Positions 33,721 through 42,493 of a stretch of 64,000 nt of DNA are shown here, piece by piece. The notes under the pieces were generated by a model. It made no database searches. It was given only the letters and a program-made list of their open reading frames with translations, and was not told the DNA's origin. Position numbers and translations under genes: made by a program. This stretch comes from Roseiarcus sp036488815 (lineage in GTDB: Bacteria > Pseudomonadota > Alphaproteobacteria > Rhizobiales > Beijerinckiaceae): the NCBI GenBank assembly GCA_036488815.1, contig DASXGX010000147.1, forward strand, positions 1 through 64,000, given 5' to 3'. The stretch's first letter is position 1, and every line of letters begins with the position of its first letter.

Positions 33721-35286
33721 ATGCAGCTTGAGCTTACCCACGGACTCCATCGTCAGCTTCGGCGCGATCCAGACGCCGTCGCGACCGTCTTCGGGGAGCG
33801 CAGGCGCACTTGGCGCGAGCTCGCCGAACGGTCGTCCCGCCTCTCCGCGGCGCTTCGCGCGCTCGGCATGGGCAAGCGCGACCGCGTCGGGCTGCTCGGC
33901 CTGAACTCCGATCGCTATCTCGAATACATGCTCGGCGTGTGGTGGGGCGGCGGCGCCTTGAACCCCGTCAATACCCGATGGAGCGCGGCGGAAGTCGCGT
34001 TCTCGCTCGACGACTGCGACACGCGCATTCTACTCGTCGATGAACATTTCGCGAAGTCGGCCGACGAATATCGCGCGCGCAGCAAGTCGCTTCAGCATCT
34101 GATCTACTTCGGCGAGGGGGAAGCGCCGGTCGGGATGCTCGATGGCGAAGGGCTGATAGCGCAGGCGGAGCCGCTCCCCGACTGTCACAGCGGCGGCGAG
34201 GACCTTGCCGGCGTCTTTTACACCGGCGGAACGACCGGTTTTCCCAAAGGAGTCATGCTCAGTCACAACGCTTTGATGGGTAACGCGATTTGTTGCCTGC
34301 TCGACGTGACTTTCGATGACGACGAAGTCGTTCTCGCCGTCGCGCCGCTCTTCCATCAGGCGGGGATGTGCATTGTCGTCCGCGCACTGGCCCGTGGCTG
34401 CCGCACCGTCTACGTCGATGCGTTCGACCCCCCCAAGGTGCTGAAGACGATCGCAACCGAGCGGGCGACCTTCACCCTGTTGGTTCCAATCATGTTGCAG
34501 CGGATGATCGAGCACGCGAGCTTCAAGTCTTACGATATGAGCAGCCTCCGCAAATTCATCTATGGCGCATCGCCCATCAATGAGAACCTGCTTGCGCGCC
34601 TGCTCGAGGCTTTTCCCAAGGTCGACTTTTATCAGGGCTACGGCATGACGGAGACTGGCGGCCCTTACACGGTGTTGCCGGCGAATTGTCACCGGTCGTC
34701 CGATCCTGCCGATCGCGCGCGGCTCCGTTCGGCCGGACGGCCCGTCTGGGGATTTGAGATGCGCATCGCCGATCTCAATGGCGACGAGGTCCCGAGCGGT
34801 CAGGTGGGTGAAATTGTCGCTCGCGGCGCCTCGGTCATGACAGGGTACTGGAACCGCGAGAAAGAGACGCAGGAGGCGTTTCGCGATGGCTGGCTTCGCT
34901 CCGGCGACATGGGCTACGTCGACGACGACGGGTTTCTTTTTATCGTCGATCGTCTCAAAGACATGATCGTGTCGGGCGGCGAGAACGTCTATTCGGCCGA
35001 AGTCGAGAATGCTCTCACCCAACATCCCGCGGTGGCGAGTTGCGCCGTCATCGGGATTCCGAGCGAGCGTTGGGGCGAGCAGGTCCACGCCGTCATTGTG
35101 CTTCGCGAAGGCGCAAAAGCGGATGCGACCGAATTGCGCGAACATTGCCGGCAATTCATCGCCGGCTACAAGTGCCCCGTCAGCGTCGAGTTCAGGGACA
35201 GCCTCCCGGTGTCAGGTGCGGGCAAGCTCCTCAAGCACGTTTTGCGCGAGCCCTACTGGTCGGGTCACACTCGCTACGTCGGCTGA
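33721..35286 (+). CDS. Acyl-CoA ligase (AMP-forming)
   Basis: A complete 521-residue adenylate-forming CoA ligase. Motifs: VFYTGGTTGFPKGVMLSH (phosphate loop with the first Ser replaced by Gly), YGMTETGG, GWLRSGDMGYVDDDGF, FIVDRLKDMIVSGGENVYS and the catalytic Lys in SGAGKLLKHVLRE. ATG 33721 matches the family N-terminus LTHGLHRQLRRDPDAVATVF. Operator site 5 lies about 120 bp upstream, so it belongs to the same regulon as the Rieske oxygenase and is the best candidate for activating the pathway substrate. It resembles the truncated ligase at 6325-7698. Confidence 0.88.
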   Translation: MQLELTHGLHRQLRRDPDAVATVFGERRRTWRELAERSSRLSAALRALGMGKRDRVGLLGLNSDRYLEYMLGVWWGGGALNPVNTRWSAAEVAFSLDDCDTRILLVDEHFAKSADEYRARSKSLQHLIYFGEGEAPVGMLDGEGLIAQAEPLPDCHSGGEDLAGVFYTGGTTGFPKGVMLSHNALMGNAICCLLDVTFDDDEVVLAVAPLFHQAGMCIVVRALARGCRTVYVDAFDPPKVLKTIATERATFTLLVPIMLQRMIEHASFKSYDMSSLRKFIYGASPINENLLARLLEAFPKVDFYQGYGMTETGGPYTVLPANCHRSSDPADRARLRSAGRPVWGFEMRIADLNGDEVPSGQVGEIVARGASVMTGYWNREKETQEAFRDGWLRSGDMGYVDDDGFLFIVDRLKDMIVSGGENVYSAEVENALTQHPAVASCAVIGIPSERWGEQVHAVIVLREGAKADATELREHCRQFIAGYKCPVSVEFRDSLPVSGAGKLLKHVLREPYWSGHTRYVG

Positions 35287-35312
35287 CGCGCGCGCAGGCG
35301 CTTCGCTCGGCG

Positions 35313-36139
35313 TTAGCTCCTGGACGATCTCCATCCTGCGGCGGGTTCGTGCGCGCGGGCGCCCGGCCCCTCAGAGCCCTCGCTCGTGCTGATCAGCGCC
35401 GCTCGGGCGCCCGAGACAACTTCCCAGCGCCGGATGATCACGTCGACGCAGAGCAAGCCGAGCAGGGCAACCTGGAGCATGGCAGGGGCGACGCCACGGT
35501 CGAGTAGCAATTGATAGTCCTGCCTCGGCACGACGCCTCCGCAGATGACGATTACGTTCCCGGCCCCTCTCTCCTTCAAGGCATCGACAAGCTGCGGCAG
35601 AAGCGTCTTGTGGCCTGCCGCGAGCGAGGACACACCGACTACGTGAACATTTGACGCAATCGCCAATTCGGCGGCCTCGTCCGGCATCTGGAACAACGGA
35701 CCTACGATCACTTCAAAGCCGAGATCGCCGAAAGCAGAGGCAATGATCTTCGCCCCGCGATCGTGGCCATCCTGGCCGAGTTTGGCGACCATTAGCTTCG
35801 GTTGTGCGCCCTGCAATTGCGAAAACGTCTCGAGCCGAGAACCAGCGTCGTAAACTCCGGTTCGCCGGCGTAAGCGGCTGCGTAGACGTTTTCTACGACC
35901 TCGGGTTTGGCTTCGTGATCGCCAAAAACACTGCGCAGAACGTCCGATATCTCGCCCACGGTCGCGCGGGCGCGAGCGGCCTCCACCGCCGCCGCCAAAA
36001 TGTTGCCCTCGCCAGTCGCCGCAACCTCACCAAGGGTTGCAAGCGCGCTACGAACGGCGTCGGGATCGCGCAAGCGCTTGAAGACGCCAGCGCCGCCCAT
36101 CTCAAGGCGAATGCGCAGCAGTCGTTCGGCCTTGACCAA
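35313..36139 (-). pseudogene. Decayed methylmalonyl-CoA mutase, C-terminal and B12-binding part
   Basis: Two minus-strand frames together spell the end of a methylmalonyl-CoA mutase large subunit. The upstream one (36139 to about 35830) has GNILAAAVEAARARATVGEI, then SDVLRSVFG and NVYAAAYAGEPEF. The next (35816-35313) has LMVAKLGQDGHDRGAKII, with the B12-ligating His, VVGVSSLAAGHKTLLPQL and CGGVVPRQDY. A frameshift near 35820-35830 separates them. The 500-residue catalytic barrel is missing, and the tail after QDYQLLLDRGVA no longer resembles the family. This is a dead fragment between two catabolic blocks. Confidence 0.75.
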
Positions 36140-36274
36140 ATCGTCGACCGAGCGCGTCGTCCCATCGCAATAGCGGCCAGTAGCCCCGATGCGAACGGCC
36201 GAAGGCCCATCGGGGACTGGGCCACCTCGCGCTTGCGCGGCGGTGCTTTCCGGCAGATCGTCTCGACAGCCGCC

Positions 36275-36371
36275 GCGTTGCTTTTTGAGCAGCGGTCTGC
36301 TCGAAACATTCTAATTGACTAGGCGCTTAACCCGGGCGAAGCTCATCACCATAGGCGGATTGGGATTCAAA
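36275..36371. repeat. Dispersed ~97-bp repeat, copy A
   Basis: This stretch matches 45660-45756 in the same orientation: 71 of the first 78 positions are identical by my hand alignment, with weaker similarity over the last 19. It contains the perfect hairpin GAGCAG-CGGT-CTGCTC (36286-36301). On the minus strand both copies could encode a related peptide (MVMSFARVKRLVN here, MVMRFARVRRLVN in copy B), here closed by TAG. It lies between the dead mutase and the molybdenum-hydroxylase operon. It may be a regulatory block or the end of a mobile element. Confidence 0.7.
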
Positions 36372-36668
36372 ATCGTAAACAGCAGTTCAATTCAGAAAAG
36401 AACTTCCGAATTCAATGTTGTACGTTCGAAGGAAGCCCGTTTTATTGAACTTGGTAGGTTTTGTTGATTTGCAAGCCCGCGATGCGGCGATCTCGCCAGG
36501 TCGCTTCAGCTGACGCAGCAGGCTTACTGACGATGAGTATGTGTGTGCCGTCATGGTTCCGGTGAGCCCTCGAAGTCAGATGTGCGCCGGCGAAGCGACA
36601 GCCAATGAGCAGTTCGGCCGCGACGCAGAAAAATCGAGCCGTTTCTTAGCATAGGACAGAACGCGGAA
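36372..36668. other. Intergenic region before the molybdenum hydroxylase operon, no gene seen
   Basis: About 300 bp with a lower GC content than the flanking genes (for example the A/T-rich stretch near 36440-36470). I find no convincing reading frame, RNA or clear promoter pair, although the promoter of the operon starting at 36669 must lie here or in the repeat just before it. Confidence 0.4.
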
Positions 36669-39068
36669 ATGATCGGAACGTCCCCGCGCCGGAAAGAAGA
36701 CTTGCGATTCATTACAGGCCGCGGTCTCTATGTTGAAGACATTCAGCTGCCCGGCATGTTGCACGTCGCCTTCGTCAGGAGCGCCCATGCTCACGCTCGA
36801 ATCGCAGCAATACGAAGCGATCAAGCGCGTAAAATCCCGGGGGTCGTCACTGTAATTACGCCGGATGAGATGCCTGAGCTCAGGGGCGCAGTTCCAGATC
36901 TGCACGAGGCGGGCACTCTGCACAATCCTTATTGCGATTTGAATATCGTACCTTCGCAAATCATGTTTCCCACGGTGGTGAAATATGTCGGCGAACATTT
37001 TGCCGCAGTTATCGCCACGTCGGCTTACGCTGCAGCCGATGGTCTGGAAGCCGTCGAGGTCGACTACGAACTGCTGCCGGTCGTGAATGACTGGGAGCGC
37101 GCAATGCGTGAAACATCTCCCAGGGTGCATGACGGTCATGGAAATGTCATCGCTCATTTGGCTCATAGCACTGGCCAGTTAGACGAAGCGTTTTCGAACG
37201 CGGAGATCGTATTCGAGCAACGCCTGCGCACGCAGAGTCTAAAATCTATGGCAATGGAGTGCCGAGGCTCCGCCGCCACATGGGATGAATCGGCGCAACA
37301 GCTCATCGTCTGGTCGACCAGCCAACAGTATTACCTCATCCAGGAAAATCTTTCGAAAGTCTTGGGTATACCCCGTGAAAAGATACGCGTGATCGCCCGA
37401 GATATCGGCGGAGGCTTTGGCCTCAAAGGCGTGCCGTATCCCGAAGACATCATCGTTCCGATCATGGCGTACAAGCTCAAAAAGCCGCTTCGTTGGGTCG
37501 AGACGCGATTGGAGCATATGCTTTCCGCCTACCACTGCGGAGAGCAGGTGCACGACGTGAGAGTGGCGGCGCGCAAAGACGGAACGTTACTCGCCCTTGA
37601 CGTCAAAATTTACAAAAACGTCGGAACTTACAATCACTTTGAGATGGTTACCCCTACAAATACGGTAAACCATCTGCACACGCATTATAAAATTCCGAAC
37701 TTCAGGGCTGAAGCCTGGTCCATCACGACGAACCATGCGCCGGTGACGCCTTATCGAGGGGCTGGGCGTCTCGAGGCGACTTTCACGATGGACCGCGTGC
37801 TCGATATCCTAGCCAGAAAGGCTTCGCTGGATCCGTTGGAGGTTCGAAAACGGAATCTAATTTCTAAGGCGGACATGCCGTACAGCAGCGGACTGATATA
37901 CCGGGACGGCGTGCCTGTCGTCTATGACGATACTGATCTTGAATTGTTGCTGAATACGGCGATTGCAAAGTCTGACTATCAGGGTTGGAGAGAGAGGCAG
38001 GCGCAACTGCGACAGCAAGGACGCAGCATTGGGATTGGTATTTCGAGTTATGTCGAGGCCGGCGGGATTGGTCCCTGCGAAGGCGCCACAGTTCAGGTCG
38101 ACGACCATGGGCGGGTCAAGGTTGCAGTTGGGGTCAACTCGCAAGGGCAAGGTCATGAGACGACCATGGCCCAGATATGTGCCCAGCACCTCGGCGCTTC
38201 ATTTGAGGACGTCTACGTCGTCGGTGGGGACACGTCCGTAATTCCGATTGGATTCGGAACGGCCGCGAGCCGAGTTCTCGTCAACACGGGAAATGCAGTT
38301 TTCCTCTCTGCGAAAGCGGTCCGCGAAAAAGTGCAGGCCTTGGCGAAGATCGTCTTGGATTGCGACGAGGTGGAGATTCGCGACAGCCGCGCGTTTTGCA
38401 AAAACTCCAATCGGTCCGTCTCCTTTGCCGAACTCGCGGCGAAAGCGCAGCGACACCCGGCGATGGCGAAGCTCGGCGGTCCTGGGTTGATTGCGACGGA
38501 GTTCTTCTATCCCCGTACGGTGACGTGGTCCGCGGGGGTGCATGTGGCTGTGTTGGAACTCGACAGAAACAGCGGGCAAATCAAGCTGAATAGCTACACG
38601 ATCGTACACGATTGCGGCGTCCCGATTAATCCAATGATTGTCGAGGGACAGGTAATCGGCGGTTTCGCGCAGGGGCTGGGAGCGGCGATACTGGAGGAGC
38701 TCGTCTACGACGACGAGGGTCAGGTGGCTTCAGGCTCGATGATGGACTATGCGGTGCCGAGGGCCTCCGACATGCCGACGATTTCGCTGCATCACTTGGT
38801 GTTTCCGACCTCGTCGAATCCGCTGGGGGTTCGAGCTGTAGGAGAAAGCGGTCCGCTCTCGGCGCCCGCCGCCATCGCGTCCGCCATAGAGGACGCCATC
38901 AACAATGGGGCGACCATTTCCAGCATTCCTATTCGAACGAGCGACATCTTGAAATTGGTGCGAAGTCCGGGACGGTCCGGTTCGGATTTGCAACCAGCCG
39001 CTGACGGTCGCGCGTCAGCCAGCGGCCTCGAACGATCGGCTGCAATTCCGTGCGACGCCGAGGGTTAG
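36669..39068 (+). CDS. Molybdenum hydroxylase large subunit (xanthine dehydrogenase/CoxL family)
   Basis: A 799-residue molybdopterin-binding subunit. Features: the N-terminal RKEDLRFITGRGLYVEDI, DIGGGFGLKG, TPYRGAGRLEATFTMDRV, GVNSQGQGHETTMAQI near the cofactor, and GESGPLSAPAAIASA with the catalytic Glu near the C-terminus. The Cys-containing VAYRCSFR loop of CO dehydrogenase is replaced by TPYRGAGR, so CO is not the substrate; N-heterocycles, aldehydes or similar are. The last 45 residues are polar and probably disordered. The small and medium subunit genes follow directly (order L-S-M). Confidence 0.87.
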   Translation: MIGTSPRRKEDLRFITGRGLYVEDIQLPGMLHVAFVRSAHAHARIAAIRSDQARKIPGVVTVITPDEMPELRGAVPDLHEAGTLHNPYCDLNIVPSQIMFPTVVKYVGEHFAAVIATSAYAAADGLEAVEVDYELLPVVNDWERAMRETSPRVHDGHGNVIAHLAHSTGQLDEAFSNAEIVFEQRLRTQSLKSMAMECRGSAATWDESAQQLIVWSTSQQYYLIQENLSKVLGIPREKIRVIARDIGGGFGLKGVPYPEDIIVPIMAYKLKKPLRWVETRLEHMLSAYHCGEQVHDVRVAARKDGTLLALDVKIYKNVGTYNHFEMVTPTNTVNHLHTHYKIPNFRAEAWSITTNHAPVTPYRGAGRLEATFTMDRVLDILARKASLDPLEVRKRNLISKADMPYSSGLIYRDGVPVVYDDTDLELLLNTAIAKSDYQGWRERQAQLRQQGRSIGIGISSYVEAGGIGPCEGATVQVDDHGRVKVAVGVNSQGQGHETTMAQICAQHLGASFEDVYVVGGDTSVIPIGFGTAASRVLVNTGNAVFLSAKAVREKVQALAKIVLDCDEVEIRDSRAFCKNSNRSVSFAELAAKAQRHPAMAKLGGPGLIATEFFYPRTVTWSAGVHVAVLELDRNSGQIKLNSYTIVHDCGVPINPMIVEGQVIGGFAQGLGAAILEELVYDDEGQVASGSMMDYAVPRASDMPTISLHHLVFPTSSNPLGVRAVGESGPLSAPAAIASAIEDAINNGATISSIPIRTSDILKLVRSPGRSGSDLQPAADGRASASGLERSAAIPCDAEG

Positions 39069-39081
39069 TCGGAAAGCGAAG

Positions 39082-39600
39082 ATGCATTGCAGAGTCGCCA
39101 TCAATATCAACGGAAAGACAGAGGCGCATGAAATCGAGCCGAGATTGCTGCTTGTGCACTTCATTCGAGAGTGCGCCGGTCTGACCGGGACGCATGTCGG
39201 CTGTGACACCAGCCAGTGCGGCGCCTGCACGATCGGCCTGAATGGGCTCGCTGTTAAATCCTGCACCAAATTCGCGGTTCAGGCGGACGGGGCGGAGATC
39301 GTGACGATCGAGGGACTTTCGCGCGGCGACACGCTGCATCCTCTCCAACAGGCTTTCCGGGATCATCATGGGCTCCAGTGCGGGTTTTGCACGCCGGGCA
39401 TGCTCATGGCGGCGAAGCTCATGTTGGATCGCCATAAGCAGCTTTCGGAGGAGCTTATTCGTCACGAGCTGGAAGGGAATATCTGCCGCTGCACCGGTTA
39501 TGTCGGTATCGTCAAAGCCATAATGGCGGCTTCTATTGCTACCGCAGCCAGCGACTCTCAGCCCGACGCCTCGAACGCAATTGAAGCGTCGTCTCGTTAG
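39082..39600 (+). CDS. Molybdenum hydroxylase small subunit, two [2Fe-2S] clusters
   Basis: A 172-residue iron-sulfur subunit. The plant-type ferredoxin domain binds one cluster through Cys41, Cys46, Cys49 and Cys61 (GCDTSQCGACT...KSCTKF); the C-terminal helical domain binds the second through Cys100, Cys103, Cys135 and Cys137 (QCGFCTPG...NICRCTGY). It passes electrons from the molybdenum centre of the large subunit to FAD in the medium subunit. It sits 13 bp after the large subunit gene and 9 bp before the medium one. All eight ligands are intact. Confidence 0.92.
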   Translation: MHCRVAININGKTEAHEIEPRLLLVHFIRECAGLTGTHVGCDTSQCGACTIGLNGLAVKSCTKFAVQADGAEIVTIEGLSRGDTLHPLQQAFRDHHGLQCGFCTPGMLMAAKLMLDRHKQLSEELIRHELEGNICRCTGYVGIVKAIMAASIATAASDSQPDASNAIEASSR

Positions 39601-39609
39601 GAGAGCCTG

Positions 39610-40485
39610 ATGTATCCTGCGGCGTTTCGATATCACGTGCCGGAAAGCATTGCTGAAGCGGTGGGAATGGCGGCTGAGTTGCCGGACGCTCGGTTCCTTG
39701 CAGGAGGCCATAGCCTTATTCCATTGATGAAGCAGCGTCTCGCTCAACCATCAGATCTTATCGATCTCAGAAAAGTCACTGAAATGCGTCAGCTCTCCGC
39801 TTTGGACGGGCAAGTGCGCATTGGCGCTGCAGTCACGCATTGGGAGGCGCATAGTTCGGCGCTTCTGAGCAGTTTATGTCCGCTTCTGTCTGAAACCGCC
39901 GGCCATATTGGTGATCCGCAGGTGCGAAACTGCGGTACGCTGGGAGGCTCGCTGGCTTATGCCGATCCCGGGGCTGATTATCCCGCGTGCATACTCGCGT
40001 TGAACGCCGTCCTTGTCTGCGAAAGCTTGGCAGGCAGGCGATCCATCGACAGTTCGGATTGGTTCAAGGGCTTGTTCACGACGGCCTTGGACCCGGGCGA
40101 GTTGTTGGTCGAAATCCACATACCTGTCATCAGGGGCTGCACGGGAAGCGCCTATCGCAAATTGCCGCACCCGGCGTCTCGAATGGCGGTCGTCGGCGTG
40201 GCGGTGGAACTGACGCTGGATCGAGCCGGCGTGTGTGAGCGCATTCAAATCGGGATCAACGGACTTGGATCGAACGCGATTCGCGCCGGCGATATTGAAG
40301 AGCAGTTGATTGGACGGGCCATTGACGACGATCTTGTCGCCCGCGCGTGCGCGTCGCTTCCGAGGGTACAAGATATTAGCGGCGACAGGTTTGTCAGCGC
40401 CGCTGACAAGCTGCCGCTGTGCCGCAATTTGATTCGGTCGGCTGTTTCTGCCGCCCTGAAGAACGCGGTACGGACTGAAGTGTGA
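39610..40485 (+). CDS. Molybdenum hydroxylase medium subunit, FAD-binding
   Basis: A 291-residue FAD subunit of the CoxM type. The two FAD motifs are FLAGGHSLIPLMK (about 29-41) and GTLGGSLAYADPGADYPA (about 115-132); the C-terminal CO-dehydrogenase flavoprotein domain (about 180-285) ends the protein. It completes the L-S-M enzyme. No maturation factor (CoxD/CoxF/XdhC type) is encoded beside it, so insertion of the cofactor depends on genes elsewhere. Confidence 0.9.
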   Translation: MYPAAFRYHVPESIAEAVGMAAELPDARFLAGGHSLIPLMKQRLAQPSDLIDLRKVTEMRQLSALDGQVRIGAAVTHWEAHSSALLSSLCPLLSETAGHIGDPQVRNCGTLGGSLAYADPGADYPACILALNAVLVCESLAGRRSIDSSDWFKGLFTTALDPGELLVEIHIPVIRGCTGSAYRKLPHPASRMAVVGVAVELTLDRAGVCERIQIGINGLGSNAIRAGDIEEQLIGRAIDDDLVARACASLPRVQDISGDRFVSAADKLPLCRNLIRSAVSAALKNAVRTEV

Positions 40486-40848
40486 AATCGCCGAGGGCGC
40501 ATCGACTAAGCCTGCAGTTCAAGGCGGGATAATACGGACAGACAAAAAGAACACGGTCGCAGTAGTGACGCGCATGGAAGTGCTCCGGCCCTCCAACTCG
40601 CGCTCATTGGGGCCTCCGCGCTGCGTTCAAAGTTATCGGATGGCTGCGAAGACTGATTAAAGCGCCAGGCTTGAATTCGGCGCCGGTTTGCCGGGCGGAT
40701 GCGATTAATGGCGCGTTGTCGTGTTGCCGAATGGGCAACGCCCTTGCGACTTATTGTTATTGTCCGCTCGCATGGTTTGCGCGAACGTCGATGAGCTATT
40801 TGGCTCTCCTTGTCCGAGTGGAGCCGCTGTTTACGCGAGGATGGTTCG
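40486..40848. other. Intergenic region, no gene seen
   Basis: A 363-bp stretch between the molybdenum hydroxylase operon and the cupin gene. Short open frames occur but have no ribosome site or recognisable content. I see no clear promoter, hairpin terminator or RNA. It may hold the promoter of the cupin gene. Confidence 0.4.
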
Positions 40849-41394
40849 ATGAGAATCTTGAGGCATCAGCGTGCGCCCGAGCTTGCGGACATGACTCTCG
40901 AAGCCATGATGGAGCGCTATACCAGAGCGTTCAAAGATATCGTGCCGGACTGGATGGCCTTCGTCGATTCCCAGAATGAAGGAACGCGGCGTGCGCAGTA
41001 CCGGTTTGTCGGGGCCGGCGGATCGGGAAAGCACGATGACCCCGACGCCATCCCGGCTGGCGCATTCACCCTCAGCGTCATGTTCCTGCCCCCTGGGCAA
41101 GGCGGCAACGCTCACACGCATGAGGTCGAGGAAGTCTTCTTCGTCCTGAAGGGGGTCGTCACCCTGTTCATCGAAGATGAAGTCGGCCGGCGAGTTTTTA
41201 AGCGCATGGGGCCCTGGGAATGCATTTCCTGCCCAGCAGGCGTGCCGCACGGGTTCATCAACGAAAGCGCCGAGGGGGCCTATCTCCAGACGCTGATCGG
41301 CAGCGGTCGGCCCGGTCCCGTCGGCTTTACCGACAGCCTGATCTACAAAGCCGAGGAAGAGAAGCTGGCGGCTCAGCAGAAAGGCGCCACCTGA
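40849..41394 (+). CDS. Cupin-domain protein
   Basis: A 181-residue single-domain cupin. Motif 1 is PPGQGGNAHTHEVEEVFFVLKG, from which the metal ligands His, His and Glu can be read; motif 2 is PAGVPHGFINES with the fourth ligand His. It is therefore a likely metal-binding beta-barrel, either a small dioxygenase, an isomerase or a sensor. ATG 40849 is chosen over 40810 because the conserved part follows closely. It sits between the molybdenum hydroxylase and an alpha/beta hydrolase, in the same direction, and may open the ring of a hydroxylated product. Confidence 0.75.
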   Translation: MRILRHQRAPELADMTLEAMMERYTRAFKDIVPDWMAFVDSQNEGTRRAQYRFVGAGGSGKHDDPDAIPAGAFTLSVMFLPPGQGGNAHTHEVEEVFFVLKGVVTLFIEDEVGRRVFKRMGPWECISCPAGVPHGFINESAEGAYLQTLIGSGRPGPVGFTDSLIYKAEEEKLAAQQKGAT

Positions 41395-41490
41395 TCCACC
41401 GGCGCACGGCTCCCTTGCGTAGGTCGCCAGCAAGCCAGGGCCGGTTACCGGATCAATAGGTTGCACAAGGTCGAAATATAAGGGGCTTAT

Positions 41491-42348
41491 GTGTCCGCGA
41501 ATTGCTTTCCCGACGTCGAAATCATCCAGGATATTCAATATACGCCCAAACAGGCTACGCCGCTAAACGGTGTACTCTATCGGCCACGAGGCGCTGCTTC
41601 GTCCCCCGTCGTGGTTGCTGTTCATGGCGGCGCCTGGAAACAAGGTTCGCCGCAGAGGTATAGCCATTGGGGTCGATACTTGGCGCAGCACGGTATTGCG
41701 CTGTACGCAATAAGCTATCGTCTTGCGGATCGCGCTGAAAATCGTTTCCCTGCGGCGCTTCTGGACGTCCTAGACGCCCTGCAGTTCGTCAAAGGGGCGG
41801 CTGGCGAACTCAATCTGGATGGTGGACGAATAGCGCTCTTGGGTGACTCCGCCGGAGCGCACTTGGCGTCTCTCGCCGTCTTGGCTACCCGGTCCGGACA
41901 GAGTTGGGGAGACTTTGGCTGGAAAGGCGCAGACTGCCAGGTACGGGCAGTGGTGGCGGTTTATGGGGTCTATGACCTCCTAGCTCAGTGGGAGCATGAT
42001 CTTGTGGCGCGGCCACGCGATCCAATCACCGAAAACCTGCTCGGCGTCAGTCCACTAGAGGACCGATTTGCGTACTTCAAAGCCTCCCCGATCTCCTACG
42101 TCAGCACCCAAGGGGCGAAAGTTCCCTTCTTGGTGTCGTGGGGGACGGAAGACGACGTCGTGGACTACTCCAGCCAATCCGCCAAGTTCGTAACCGCTTT
42201 GAAGCAAGTTGGCGGTCTGGTGCGCACCGTCGCGGTGCTTGGCGCTCCTCACTTTTGGATTGAGCAGCCGCTTGAGGACCATGGAAGTTTCGCCGGATTC
42301 CTCGCCCCGACGATGCTTCGTTTCCTGCAGCAGCATTTTGGGATGTAG
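41491..42348 (+). CDS. Alpha/beta hydrolase (kynurenine-formamidase/esterase-like)
   Basis: A 285-residue hydrolase. It has the oxyanion motif VAVHGGAWKQGS, nucleophile elbow LLGDSAGAHLASLA, a catalytic Asp candidate in SWGTEDDVVDY and the His in LGAPHFWIEQP. The overall order matches BD-FAE/kynurenine-formamidase-like esterases, which cut N-formyl or other amide and ester bonds. The start is GTG 41491, with AAGGGG 5 nt upstream. It follows the cupin by 96 bp; with a molybdenum hydroxylase and a cupin, amide hydrolysis after ring opening of an N-heterocycle is plausible. Confidence 0.78.
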   Translation: MSANCFPDVEIIQDIQYTPKQATPLNGVLYRPRGAASSPVVVAVHGGAWKQGSPQRYSHWGRYLAQHGIALYAISYRLADRAENRFPAALLDVLDALQFVKGAAGELNLDGGRIALLGDSAGAHLASLAVLATRSGQSWGDFGWKGADCQVRAVVAVYGVYDLLAQWEHDLVARPRDPITENLLGVSPLEDRFAYFKASPISYVSTQGAKVPFLVSWGTEDDVVDYSSQSAKFVTALKQVGGLVRTVAVLGAPHFWIEQPLEDHGSFAGFLAPTMLRFLQQHFGM

Positions 42349-42493
42349 CACGCCCTGGAGGGCGGTGCCCAGGGACGGGCGTCTCACGGCAAATATGAGG
42401 CTCCCACAGAGCTAAAGGTACCGGTTGCCATTGCATTTTTTAGGAGGCAATCTCAAGAGCGTTGCTATTCTTGGGATGCATGCGGGGGACGGT

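Noticed and set aside
36669..40485. Aerobic CO dehydrogenase (coxMSL)
   Set aside because: The large subunit has TPYRGAGR instead of the VAYRCSFR loop with its Cys, and the gene order is L-S-M without cox accessory genes.
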